Shown here piece after piece: positions 26,793-35,024 of a stretch of 64,000 bases of DNA (the first letter of the stretch is position 1; every line of letters starts with the position of its first letter). The stretch lies in NCBI GenBank assembly GCA_036268455.1, contig DATAUD010000111.1, forward strand, positions 1 to 64,000, read 5' to 3'. This DNA comes from DATAUD01 sp036268455. GTDB taxonomy: Bacteria; Verrucomicrobiota; Verrucomicrobiia; Limisphaerales; Palsa-1400. The notes beneath the pieces are model-generated. The model had not been told where the DNA came from. It searched no databases and saw nothing but the letters and a program-made list of their open reading frames with translations. A program made the position numbers and the translations under genes.

Positions 26793-27413
26793 ATGACCTC
26801 GGAAATGGAATCGGAACTGATCGCCCGTTGCCGGCAAGGGGATGCCGAGGCTTGGGACCTTCTTTTTGATTCCCATTACGCCGCGGCGGGACGGTTCGTC
26901 TTCCAGTTGTCGCCCGCTTTTTCCGGCGAGGACGTCGAAGAAATTTGTCAGGAGGCGTTTCTCGCTGTCATTAAGAATATCCATTCATTCAGCGGCGCGA
27001 GCCGCCTTCAAACGTGGATTTTTCGCATCGCCGCCAACAAGGCGCGCGACTATCGCGAACGCAATCAGGCCGCCAAACGCGGCGGCGGCCAGACGATCAT
27101 CCCGCTGCAACCGGGAAACTCCGATGACAGCGCGCCTTTGCAAATCTCCAGTCCGCTCCCCGCGCCGGACGCGATATTGCTGCGGGCCGAATGCGCCGCG
27201 CAGTTGGGCCTCGCCCTCGACCAACTGGACGCGCCCTGCCGCGAGGTGATTGACCTTCGTTATTTTGCGGATTTGAGTTATGATGAGATAGCCGCAGAAC
27301 TTCAATTGAACCCAAAGACCGTCAGTTCCCGCTTGAGCAAGTGCATGGATCGCCTGGAGAAGATCGCGTTGGAAGTCTTTCTCGGGAAGAAACCAGAAAC
27401 TTTTTCCGTCTAA
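26793..27413 (+). CDS. ECF-family RNA polymerase sigma factor
   Basis: A 206-residue sigma70-family factor of the extracytoplasmic type. Region 2 is visible in ARCRQGDAEAWDLLFDSHY, then CQEAFLAVIKNIHSF, SRLQTWIFRIAANKARDY; region 4 in CREVIDLRYFADLSYDEIA and KTVSSRLSKCMDRLEKI. A proline-rich linker joins them. The TAA overlaps the next start as TAATG, which couples it to a membrane protein that is probably its anti-sigma factor. No clear consensus promoter for its own regulon could be read. Confidence 0.92.
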   Translation: MTSEMESELIARCRQGDAEAWDLLFDSHYAAAGRFVFQLSPAFSGEDVEEICQEAFLAVIKNIHSFSGASRLQTWIFRIAANKARDYRERNQAAKRGGGQTIIPLQPGNSDDSAPLQISSPLPAPDAILLRAECAAQLGLALDQLDAPCREVIDLRYFADLSYDEIAAELQLNPKTVSSRLSKCMDRLEKIALEVFLGKKPETFSV

Positions 27414-28210
27414 TGGTTATGCCCTCGCCGGAGCCAAATAAAGAAATGGACAAGCTGCTGAGAGCGTACGCTAAAAAGCGACGCCAGCAGACGCCGCCTG
27501 AACTCCATCCGGCATCTCGAAAAATGTTGCAACAGACTGTGCGGCAAACATTTCAAAGCCCGCCCCAGACCCGCGCCACAGGCCTTGCCTGGCCTTGGTT
27601 CAGGGTGGTTTTGGGAGGCGGGATCGCTTTGATTTTAGTCATTGTTTTAGCCGTCCGGAGGCCGCGCGGCGTCGTTCACCACGCGCCGAGTGCCGCTTCC
27701 GCGCCAGCCCCCTCCGCTCTCTTGAAATATTCCGCGCCAAGGGGTTCTTCGAGGAATGCGGCCCAGCAATTTGTGCAAGTCAACAGCCAGGCAATGAACG
27801 GAAATGAGCCCGCGCGGGAACCGATTGTATTGGTGACGTTCCAAATGGAACGCGAGGGAGGGAGCGTCTTTGTTGTCGATGGCGACGGGTCCGTTTACAG
27901 GGGGAAGGTTTTGAAACTCCCACTGTTCGGTAAACCCGGCGCGGTCACGAATTATTCATTTGAAGTCAGCGGCGTGAACAATGCCTTGCGCACGAATGTG
28001 GTTTTCACCGGCAACGTGCTTGAAATCCCGCCCGCCTCTCCTCAATCCACAGTGGCTTTTGGCGGAGGCGCGACAACGGCGGTTGCGGCAGGTTCGCTCA
28101 AGCTGAATAGGCAAAACCCCAATCAATTCCAGCAGTTCCCGCGCATTATGGGTAAGGTCAAAGTCGGCGGCAGCGAATACAATATCGAGGCGCAGCCGCC
28201 GGGGCAATAA
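27413..28210 (+). CDS. Putative membrane anti-sigma factor or sigma-associated protein
   Basis: 265 residues from the ATG at 27413, which overlaps the sigma-factor stop by one base. The first 60 residues are highly charged and polar (DKLLRAYAKKRRQQ, ASRKMLQQTVRQTF) and could be the sigma-binding cytoplasmic part. There is one transmembrane segment (LGGGIALILVIVLAV, about residues 65-80) and a periplasmic domain of about 170 residues with beta-strand character. No zinc anti-sigma (HxxxCxxC) motif is seen. Assignment as anti-sigma rests on gene order, overlap and topology. A frame to 27341 would run inside the sigma gene and is rejected. Confidence 0.65.
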   Translation: MVMPSPEPNKEMDKLLRAYAKKRRQQTPPELHPASRKMLQQTVRQTFQSPPQTRATGLAWPWFRVVLGGGIALILVIVLAVRRPRGVVHHAPSAASAPAPSALLKYSAPRGSSRNAAQQFVQVNSQAMNGNEPAREPIVLVTFQMEREGGSVFVVDGDGSVYRGKVLKLPLFGKPGAVTNYSFEVSGVNNALRTNVVFTGNVLEIPPASPQSTVAFGGGATTAVAAGSLKLNRQNPNQFQQFPRIMGKVKVGGSEYNIEAQPPGQ

Positions 28211-28220
28211 TCAGCAAAAT

Positions 28221-28934
28221 TTGGTTGCAGGCCGGGCGGTTTTGGTTTCAAAGTACCTGAGCGTGGCGAGAAAAACTTCCAGGTTGCGCCGGTTCCGGCA
28301 CGAATTGACGTTGGTCGAGCAGGGTGTCAGCCGCATTGCGGGTGTTGACGAGGCGGGACGCGGCCCGCTGGCGGGTCCTGTGTTCGCAGCGGCGGTCATT
28401 TTTCCCGTCGAATGGATTCTCGGCGGTTTTCCAAAATCGCTTCGAGAGGTCAATGACTCAAAACAATTGACGCCTGAGACGCGCGAAGTGTTGTTCAACG
28501 AATTGGTTTCCCGCCCAGAGGTTTGTTACGCGATTACCGAGGTCGATTGCCAAATGATCGACCAAATCAATATTTTGCGCGCGAGTCACCGAGCGATGAA
28601 CCTGGCGCTGGCGCAATTGCGGCCCGCGCCGGAGCACGTCATTGTGGATGGCTTGCGAGTGAAATCGATGCAGTTTCCGCAGACGCCGATTGTTGCGGGA
28701 GACGCGGCTAGTTTTTCCATTGGCGCCGCCAGCATCCTCGCCAAGGTCAGCCGCGATCGTTTGATGGTTCAATTGGACCAGACTTATCCCGGTTACGGAT
28801 TTGCGCAGCACAAGGGCTACGGGACGCCGGAGCATTTGGCGGCGATCAAGGCGCTGGGGGCGTGTCCGATCCACCGGCAAAGTTTTTCCCCGTTCCTGCC
28901 GACCCAGCCGCAACTGTTCGCGGAATCTGCGTAA
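28221..28934 (+). CDS. rnhB: Ribonuclease HII
   Basis: Cuts RNA in RNA-DNA hybrids and at single ribonucleotides in DNA. Signature GVDEAGRGPLAGPV carries the first acidic residues (Asp-Glu). Further along are DSKQLTPETR, DGLRVK (Asp), and SILAKVSRDRLM with the last catalytic acidic position. The annotated start is a TTG at 28221, 10 bases after the previous stop. A GTG at 28263 and other in-frame starts remain possible because the first 35 residues are basic and variable. Family length is about 200-230, so either start fits. Confidence 0.92.
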   Translation: MVAGRAVLVSKYLSVARKTSRLRRFRHELTLVEQGVSRIAGVDEAGRGPLAGPVFAAAVIFPVEWILGGFPKSLREVNDSKQLTPETREVLFNELVSRPEVCYAITEVDCQMIDQINILRASHRAMNLALAQLRPAPEHVIVDGLRVKSMQFPQTPIVAGDAASFSIGAASILAKVSRDRLMVQLDQTYPGYGFAQHKGYGTPEHLAAIKALGACPIHRQSFSPFLPTQPQLFAESA

Positions 28935-29037
28935 AGGGTTGTGAGATAACAGACATATCGGCATGGGAGCACCCAACGGTTTTTGGTTGCATAACTGCCA
29001 CGATTAGGCTTACTGTCTCACAGTCACCGTTACCGTT

Positions 29038-31143
29038 ATGTATTTTGGAGCGGACTATCATCCTGAGCATTGGGTCCATCCGTACGCCGGCACTCCCGAG
29101 GACCCAGAAGCGCGCTGGCGGCAGGATATCGAGTTGATGGTGGCCGCGGGGATGAACGCCGTCCGCATGGGAGAATTTGTCTGGGGCCTGTGTGAGCCGC
29201 GCGAGGGTGAATACAATTTTGACTGGCTCAGGCGGGTCATGGATTTGATGGGCGAAGAGGATATTAAGATTATCCTGGCCACTCCCACCGCAGCGCCCCC
29301 GATTTGGCTGACTCGCAAGCATCCCGAGATACTCCCGATGGACGAACGCGGCCTGCCGCTGTGCGAAGGCACCCGTCACGCCTGCTGTTTAAACAACGAT
29401 CTGTATTGGGATTATTCCAAGAAGATTCTGCGGGCCATGTGCGACGCTCTGGGCAAACATCCGCAGCTCATCGCCTGGCAAATCGACAATAACGTGGGAT
29501 CACACTCGACTCAACCCTCGTTCAATGAGGGAACGCGGCGGGATTGGCATCTCTGGCTGAAGGCGAAGTATGAAACAATAGATCATCTCAATGACATGAT
29601 GGGATCGAGATTCTGGGGCCAGACTGTTGGGGATTTCACCCATGTGCCGATGCCCCGAACGGCCCCGGCTCCGCACAATCCGGCGCTGATGCTGGACTGG
29701 CGGCGGTTTTGCAGCGACACCATTGTGGCGTTCGTGAGGATGCAGGCGGACGTGCTTCGTGAATTGACGCCAAATGCCCCCGTGACGACGAACATGCGCT
29801 CTTTTGGCCAGCAGGTTGATTTGTTCGACGTGGCCGACGCGCTGGATTTCACCTCGCTCAATAGCAACGCGACGATCAAGTCAAAATCCTCCGAAAACGC
29901 GTGCGAAGTGGATTTATTGCGTTCATTGAAGAAGAGCGGAATCCGGACGCCGGATGGCGACAGCGGTTTTTGGGTGATTGAGCAAAAGGCGGGGCATGTG
30001 AATTGGCAGGACGTTAATTCGCTGGTGCGGCCGGGGGTGGTGCGGTTGTTTACTTACCAGACGATTTCAAGGGGGGCCAACGGAGTGTTGTACTTTTTCT
30101 GGCGGCAGCCGAGGATCGGCCAGGAGAAGTTTTACGGCGGAGTGTTGACGCATGACGGGCGCGGCGATAATCGCGTGTATAAGGAGATCAGCCAGATTGG
30201 CCAGGAAATAAAGCGGCTGGCGCCGGCATTGGAAGGCACCAAGGTGATCGCGGAAGCTTGCATCCTTTACACCCATGACAACGATTGGACGCTGGCGCTG
30301 CCGAGGCAACCGAACAAATATTTTTCCCTGCGGGAGCATATCCAGCTTTTCTATACCGCATTGCACGATAGGAACATCAATGTGGATTTCGCGCGGCCTC
30401 TCGATGACTTGTCGTCTTACAAGCTGGTGATAGCGCCGTCGTTAAGTCTCCTCTCAGGAGCGGAGGCGGACGCATTGAAACTGTACGTCCAGAATGGCGG
30501 TACCCTTGTGGCGACCTGCAATACGGGGCTTGTGGACGAACATCAAATTGCGGCGGATGCCGGGTTTCCGCATGATTTGACGGATCTGTTTGGGATGGAA
30601 GTCACGGAATTCGATCCGATGTCGCCGGAGGATGAGAATCACATGGCGTTTAGAGGCGCTTTTCATACGAGCACGCTCCACACGGCGCGATTGTGGTGCG
30701 ACCTCATCGAACCAAAGGGTTGCCAGATACTGGCGACATTCAGCCGGGAGTTTTATGCCGGCCGGCCGGCGATGACGATGAACACGTATGGATTGGGAAA
30801 GGCGATATACATTGGGACAATTTCGCAACAGGCTTTTTATTGTGACCTAATAACGTGGCTGCGAAATCTGTGCGTGCTAACATCCCTTCTTAAAGTGCCG
30901 GACACCGTGGAAGTGAGCATGAGACAAAAGGGTGATACAAAGGTCTTTTTTCTGTTGAATCACCAGAACTCGCCTGTTCGCATCACTTTTTATAAACCGA
31001 TGCACGATTTTCTGACCGAGCGCACGTTTAGCGGAAATTACGATATTCCACCGCACGGGGTTCTGGTTTTGGATGAACGCCGCGCCGACAAAGCCGTCGC
31101 TCCGCAGACTGATGACACAACAATCCTCGCCCAAAAAGCGTGA
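29038..31143 (+). CDS. Glycoside hydrolase family 42-like protein lacking the usual acid/base Glu
   Basis: 701 residues with the GH42 plan: TIM barrel opening YFGADYHPEHW, then MNAVRMGEFVWG and ATPTAAPPIWL; a nucleophile candidate Glu315 in FWVIEQKAGHVNW; a trimerisation/Rossmann-like domain from about residue 385; and a small C-terminal beta domain. In characterised GH42 beta-galactosidases the acid/base glutamate lies in a DNEYG-like motif. Here the equivalent is WQIDNNVGSH, with Asn152 in that position. Activity may therefore be lost, rely on another acid, or act on a different substrate. No signal peptide, so likely cytoplasmic. It follows rnhB after about 100 bases and precedes the DUF721 gene. 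Confidence 0.82.
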   Translation: MYFGADYHPEHWVHPYAGTPEDPEARWRQDIELMVAAGMNAVRMGEFVWGLCEPREGEYNFDWLRRVMDLMGEEDIKIILATPTAAPPIWLTRKHPEILPMDERGLPLCEGTRHACCLNNDLYWDYSKKILRAMCDALGKHPQLIAWQIDNNVGSHSTQPSFNEGTRRDWHLWLKAKYETIDHLNDMMGSRFWGQTVGDFTHVPMPRTAPAPHNPALMLDWRRFCSDTIVAFVRMQADVLRELTPNAPVTTNMRSFGQQVDLFDVADALDFTSLNSNATIKSKSSENACEVDLLRSLKKSGIRTPDGDSGFWVIEQKAGHVNWQDVNSLVRPGVVRLFTYQTISRGANGVLYFFWRQPRIGQEKFYGGVLTHDGRGDNRVYKEISQIGQEIKRLAPALEGTKVIAEACILYTHDNDWTLALPRQPNKYFSLREHIQLFYTALHDRNINVDFARPLDDLSSYKLVIAPSLSLLSGAEADALKLYVQNGGTLVATCNTGLVDEHQIAADAGFPHDLTDLFGMEVTEFDPMSPEDENHMAFRGAFHTSTLHTARLWCDLIEPKGCQILATFSREFYAGRPAMTMNTYGLGKAIYIGTISQQAFYCDLITWLRNLCVLTSLLKVPDTVEVSMRQKGDTKVFFLLNHQNSPVRITFYKPMHDFLTERTFSGNYDIPPHGVLVLDERRADKAVAPQTDDTTILAQKA

Positions 31144-31147
31144 CCCG

Positions 31148-31561
31148 ATGATGGAGCGTCCGTTTCCGTTTCGGCAATTCCGGCCATCCCAGGCATTCCG
31201 CACCGCGCGGCAGATTGCGGTGGCACAATGGCGGGGCTGGGATTGGTCCACCGAGGAAAAAACGCGGCGGCCATCCGCCCAATCCAGCGGCGAACTGATT
31301 CCGAAAGTGCTTTTAGACCTGCGCATTGACCGCCGGCAATCCGAGACGGAGATATTGCGCGTGTGGAACAGCCAGCTTGATCCGAGCATCACGTCCCATG
31401 CGCAGCCCACGGGAATTCGCAACGGCACCCTTTTCGTCACTGTCGATAGCAGCGCGTGGCTCGATGAAATCGTGCGTTACCGCCGGCGGGAGATTCTGGA
31501 ACGATTGCAAAACAGCTTCGGCCGTGATTTGATCGTCAAAATTTCCTTCCGAACCGGCTAA
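31148..31561 (+). CDS. DUF721/DciA-like protein
   Basis: About 137 residues. The C-terminal half matches the DUF721 pattern: LRVWNSQLDPSITSHAQPTG, then RNGTLFVTVDSSAWLDEI and RREILERLQNSFG. Members of this family include DciA, the ancestral loader of the replicative DnaB helicase. The N-terminal part is basic and disordered, which is also usual for DciA. The start is either the ATG at 31148 (chosen; just after the preceding stop at 31143) or 31112, which would overlap the glycosidase. A role in replication is inferred from family; nothing nearby tests it. Confidence 0.75.
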   Translation: MMERPFPFRQFRPSQAFRTARQIAVAQWRGWDWSTEEKTRRPSAQSSGELIPKVLLDLRIDRRQSETEILRVWNSQLDPSITSHAQPTGIRNGTLFVTVDSSAWLDEIVRYRRREILERLQNSFGRDLIVKISFRTG

Positions 31562-31575
31562 AAACAGCGGCAAAA

Positions 31576-33105
31576 CTATTGGGCGGTGGATGCTGTGGAT
31601 CCAGGCGCAGGCGCGGGAGCGACAGCGGGCTTGGGCGTTGGAAGGCGCAATTTGGTGCGCAGAATAGCCTGAGCTTCGGGAGGCATTAAGGCGTATCGCG
31701 GATCGGGATCAAGCTCCTTTTGGAGTATGAACTTGCGCAATTCCGGCAATGGCCGCAATCCCAGCCGCTGGTTGTTGAAGGACCCGATTTTCTTGTCGTA
31801 ATGCTCCCAGATACGCTGGGCCAGATTCTCATAATTGGCGTAGCGATCGTCATCATCACGCACGAGGCATATGAAGCCGTTGTGGAACATGGCCTCGATG
31901 CTGGCGCTCACTTTGTTCATGTCGGTTTCACCATTGTCCTCGACGATCTGGCTTAGGCAATAATCGTCCAGGGACAGGTTTTTTTGGCGGCCGACCAAAG
32001 CGTCGTCGTACTTGCTTTTCATGTATTTGAACCAATAGGCGGCCTGGTCCGTGCGGCCGTCCTCATAAAGCAGATAAACGGCGGTTTTGAGGAAATTCCT
32101 GTGCGCCTTCTGCATGTTTTGCCGAAGCTTTTCATCTTCGCTGATCATCTTTTCGTAAGCGGCGCTGACTTTTGGGACGAGGTCGAGATTGGGCCAAATA
32201 ATGAAGTTGCGCGGGGTAATATTGGTGATGGTATGGCTAAGCGCTCCGCCCCGGATGCAGGCTTGCTGCATGGTTTGGTAAATGGAACGGCGCAAGGTTT
32301 CCTGATCTTCCGGTTTGGCCTTTTCCCGGCCTACCTCAGCCCAGTAAATCGCGTGAGCATCCGGCAACCGCCAATCCAGCGGGCCGTATTCGTCATCAAC
32401 TTTTTTGATAATCTTGGGGTCCATTTTATAAACGTCCTCCAATTTCTTGACGCGTTCCTTGTCCGCCGCGGTTTTTGGGTCGAGCAGCGTGTCGAAATCC
32501 GGGCGTCCGCCCAGGATGGGCTGCATCTCCTGCGCCAGCCTAAGCTTGTAGCGCATGTGGGCGTCGTCCAGGTTCTGGCCGATCTTGTGCTGATACAGCC
32601 AGGAAAGGTCCCGGTAGAGGAGGGTTTCGTTGGGATTGAGGGGTATGCCCTGGTCGCGAAGCAGCCGGATTCCGCGCTGCACCCAATGCCAGCGGTCCTC
32701 CGGGTCCTTGAATTTGACCGAGATGTTGTAGGCCATGTTCCAGGCCTGAACGCGCCAAACATCGACAAAGTGGGGTTCGAGCGTGGTGATCCAATCGGCC
32801 AGTTGAACCATCTCGAAATATTTGTCGTCGTTTTGAAGATCATTGGCGCGCATCCAGAGCGCATTGGCGATCAAACCGCGGAACCCACCCAAAGCCACAC
32901 TGGTAAAGGCAAGCATCGGCGGGGCGTTCTCCAACGGCGTCAAGCGGGTCAGTCCCAAGTCCTTGCGTTTGACGTTGAGCAATGACTGCGTTTGCGCGCA
33001 GACAAAAAACAGAACCGCGGCGCAGGCTATAAGCCCGACTTTATATATTTTAGACTTCTGATTCAAACCAGACGTCATGGTCATCTGATTTTGACCCAAT
33101 GACAA
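31576..33105 (-). CDS. Membrane-anchored helical-repeat protein of unknown function
   Basis: 509 residues. A short basic N-terminus precedes one hydrophobic helix (IYKVGLIACAAVLFFVCAQ, about residues 20-38), so the rest is likely periplasmic. That rest is helical, with TPR-like character around residues 65-190 (ADWITTLEPHFVDVWRVQAW, NETLLYRDLSWLYQHKIG), which suggests a protein-interaction scaffold. The C-terminus is a proline/alanine tail. It looks like a conserved verrucomicrobial protein but I know no function. Its stop lies 14 bases from the convergent DUF721 stop and 89 bases separate its start from comM. Translation could start at Met1, Met8 or Met10. Confidence 0.7.
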   Translation of the reverse strand: MSLGQNQMTMTSGLNQKSKIYKVGLIACAAVLFFVCAQTQSLLNVKRKDLGLTRLTPLENAPPMLAFTSVALGGFRGLIANALWMRANDLQNDDKYFEMVQLADWITTLEPHFVDVWRVQAWNMAYNISVKFKDPEDRWHWVQRGIRLLRDQGIPLNPNETLLYRDLSWLYQHKIGQNLDDAHMRYKLRLAQEMQPILGGRPDFDTLLDPKTAADKERVKKLEDVYKMDPKIIKKVDDEYGPLDWRLPDAHAIYWAEVGREKAKPEDQETLRRSIYQTMQQACIRGGALSHTITNITPRNFIIWPNLDLVPKVSAAYEKMISEDEKLRQNMQKAHRNFLKTAVYLLYEDGRTDQAAYWFKYMKSKYDDALVGRQKNLSLDDYCLSQIVEDNGETDMNKVSASIEAMFHNGFICLVRDDDDRYANYENLAQRIWEHYDKKIGSFNNQRLGLRPLPELRKFILQKELDPDPRYALMPPEAQAILRTKLRLPTPKPAVAPAPAPGSTASTAQ

Positions 33106-33194
33106 TGACTTTTGCTCGATTTCATGGTGTGCATTTCACGGCACACCCCCCTCTCTTGCAAGCTACAAAGGATTACGTCATTTTCAAATCAGAC

Positions 33195-34721
33195 TTATGT
33201 CCATAATTGCCGGTCGAGCGACCGATACTGGATGGCTTCGGAAATGTGGTCGCCGCCGATGTCCTGGGCGTCTGCCAAGTCGGCAATGGTGCGGGCGACT
33301 TTAAGAATGCGATCGTAAGCCCGCGCGCTCAAATTCAAGTCCGCCATGGCAAACTTCAAAAGTTCCCTGGTGTGGTCATCCAATGCGCAGTACGACTTGA
33401 GTTCGCGCGGCCCCATTCGGGCATTGCAAGTGATGGCGGGCTTTTTGGCGAAACGTTCCTGCTGGCGTTGTCGCGCCTTGACGACGCGCTCGCGGATGAC
33501 CGCCGAATGCTCGCCCGTGCGTTCGCTGCTGATATCCTGGAATTTTACCTGGGGGACTTCGATGTGCAGATCGATGCGATCCAGCAAAGGCCCCGAAATT
33601 CGGCCGAGATAATTCTGAATCTCGCGCGGCGAGCTTCGCGATTCTCCGGGCATTTTGCCGTCGGGCGTCGGGTTCATGGCGGCGACGAGCATGAATTCAG
33701 CGGGGAAAGTCATGGTGCCCGCGGCGCGTGAGATGGTGACGCACCCTTCTTCAATGGGCTGGCGCATCGTTTCCAGAACGCTGCGTTTGAACTCGGGCAA
33801 CTCGTCAAGAAACAGAACACCATGGTGGGCAAGCGAAATTTCACCTGGGGTCAGATTCGACGTGCCGCCGAGCAAACCCGCGCCGCTGGCCGAATGATGC
33901 GGTGTGCGAAAGGGCCGCCGGGTGACCAGGGCTTGCCCCGGTTTCAGCAAACCAACGATGCTGTGAATTTTGGTCGTGTCCAGCGATTCTTCCAAAGTCA
34001 GCGGCGGCAAAATCGTGGTCAGCCGTTTGGCCAGCATCGATTTTCCGGTGCCCGGCGGGCCAATGAGAAGGACATTGTGCCCCCCGGCGGCCGCGATTTC
34101 CAACGCCCTTTTCACGGACTCCTGGCCTTTGACTTCCGCCAGGTCCATCTCCTCATCGTAGGACTGATCGAAAATCCTGTTCAGATCGACCTTCACGGGC
34201 TCGATTTTGATTTCGCCCTCCAAAAACCCGACAGCTTCCCTTAGATTTTCCACAGGAATGACTTGCAATCCTTCCACGACGGCGGCCTCCGCCGCATTTT
34301 CGACGGGGACGAGGATGCCAGTCATTTTTTCCGCGCGAGCGCGCCACGCAATCGGCAGGAGGCCCTTGACGGCCCGCACCTGGCCGGTCAAAGCGAGTTC
34401 GCCGACCATGGCGAAGTTGTCTAACCGCTCTGATTGAAGCTGATCGTTGGCCGCGAGCATTCCGACGGCGATGGGCAAATCGAAGCTTGGGCCTTCCTTT
34501 TTGACGTCCGCGGGCGCGAGATTGACGGTGGTTCGCCCCATGGGGAGTTTAAAGCCGGAATTAGTAAGGGCGGTGTTGACGCGGTCTTTCGATTCCTTCA
34601 CGGCAGTATCCGGCAAACCGACGATAACCATTGTCGTGTCTCCCCAACCGGAATTGACTTCGACTTCGACTGGAAACGCTTCGATGCCATTGACGGCGGC
34701 GGAAAGGACTCTGGCAAGCAT
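33195..34721 (-). CDS. comM: YifB/ComM family Mg-chelatase-like AAA+ ATPase
   Basis: 508 residues starting at MLARVLSAAVNGIEAFPVEV. The N-terminal Lon-protease-like fold (VIVGLPDTAVKESKDRV, LAPADVKKEGPSFDLPIAVG) precedes a AAA+ core: Walker A GPPGTGKSMLAKR, Walker B VLFLDELPEF, the FRTPHHSAS motif and an arginine region, then the C-terminal helical SARAYDRILKVARTIADL. Homologues in Vibrio act as branch-migration helicases in natural transformation; YifB in E. coli is less defined. No competence genes are seen nearby. A longer frame to 34772 would add a basic N-terminal extension; the chosen start matches family ends. Confidence 0.9.
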   Translation of the reverse strand: MLARVLSAAVNGIEAFPVEVEVNSGWGDTTMVIVGLPDTAVKESKDRVNTALTNSGFKLPMGRTTVNLAPADVKKEGPSFDLPIAVGMLAANDQLQSERLDNFAMVGELALTGQVRAVKGLLPIAWRARAEKMTGILVPVENAAEAAVVEGLQVIPVENLREAVGFLEGEIKIEPVKVDLNRIFDQSYDEEMDLAEVKGQESVKRALEIAAAGGHNVLLIGPPGTGKSMLAKRLTTILPPLTLEESLDTTKIHSIVGLLKPGQALVTRRPFRTPHHSASGAGLLGGTSNLTPGEISLAHHGVLFLDELPEFKRSVLETMRQPIEEGCVTISRAAGTMTFPAEFMLVAAMNPTPDGKMPGESRSSPREIQNYLGRISGPLLDRIDLHIEVPQVKFQDISSERTGEHSAVIRERVVKARQRQQERFAKKPAITCNARMGPRELKSYCALDDHTRELLKFAMADLNLSARAYDRILKVARTIADLADAQDIGGDHISEAIQYRSLDRQLWT

Positions 34722-34810
34722 GAGGGAAGATTTATGCGGGAAATCAGCGGCCAGGGCAATGCGGATTATCAAAAAAAGAGCGGTGGCGGGAAAATTTCCG
34801 AGTAAACGGA

Positions 34811-35002
34811 TTGTTAGAGTGCTGGCGTGGAATTTTCACGCGGATTGCGTCGAGGCGGCGCAGTTTTAAGCTGCGTGGATTTCATCAAAAACGCGTCAAA
34901 TCCTTCTCAACGTGCGTTTTGGCATTTGGTTTGAGTGTTACGGCGGTTCTTGGCGTTGGAAATGCTAAAAGCATGACCATACCCAACAGCATCGGTCTGT
35001 AA
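34811..35002 (+). other. Short frame with signal-peptide-like sequence ahead of the RCC1 gene
   Basis: The 303-base gap between comM and the RCC1-like gene contains a TTG-started frame of 63 codons. Its C-terminal half, CVLAFGLSVTAVLGVGNAKS, resembles an export signal, then the frame ends MTIPNSIGL at a stop 22 bases before the next ATG. It could be a leader peptide, a decayed start of a lost secreted protein, or chance. No ribosome site is obvious. A good GGAGAG ribosome site and ATG for the next gene follow at 35012-35025. Confidence 0.25.
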
Positions 35003-35024
35003 TACTGAAAGGAGAGTATTCATT

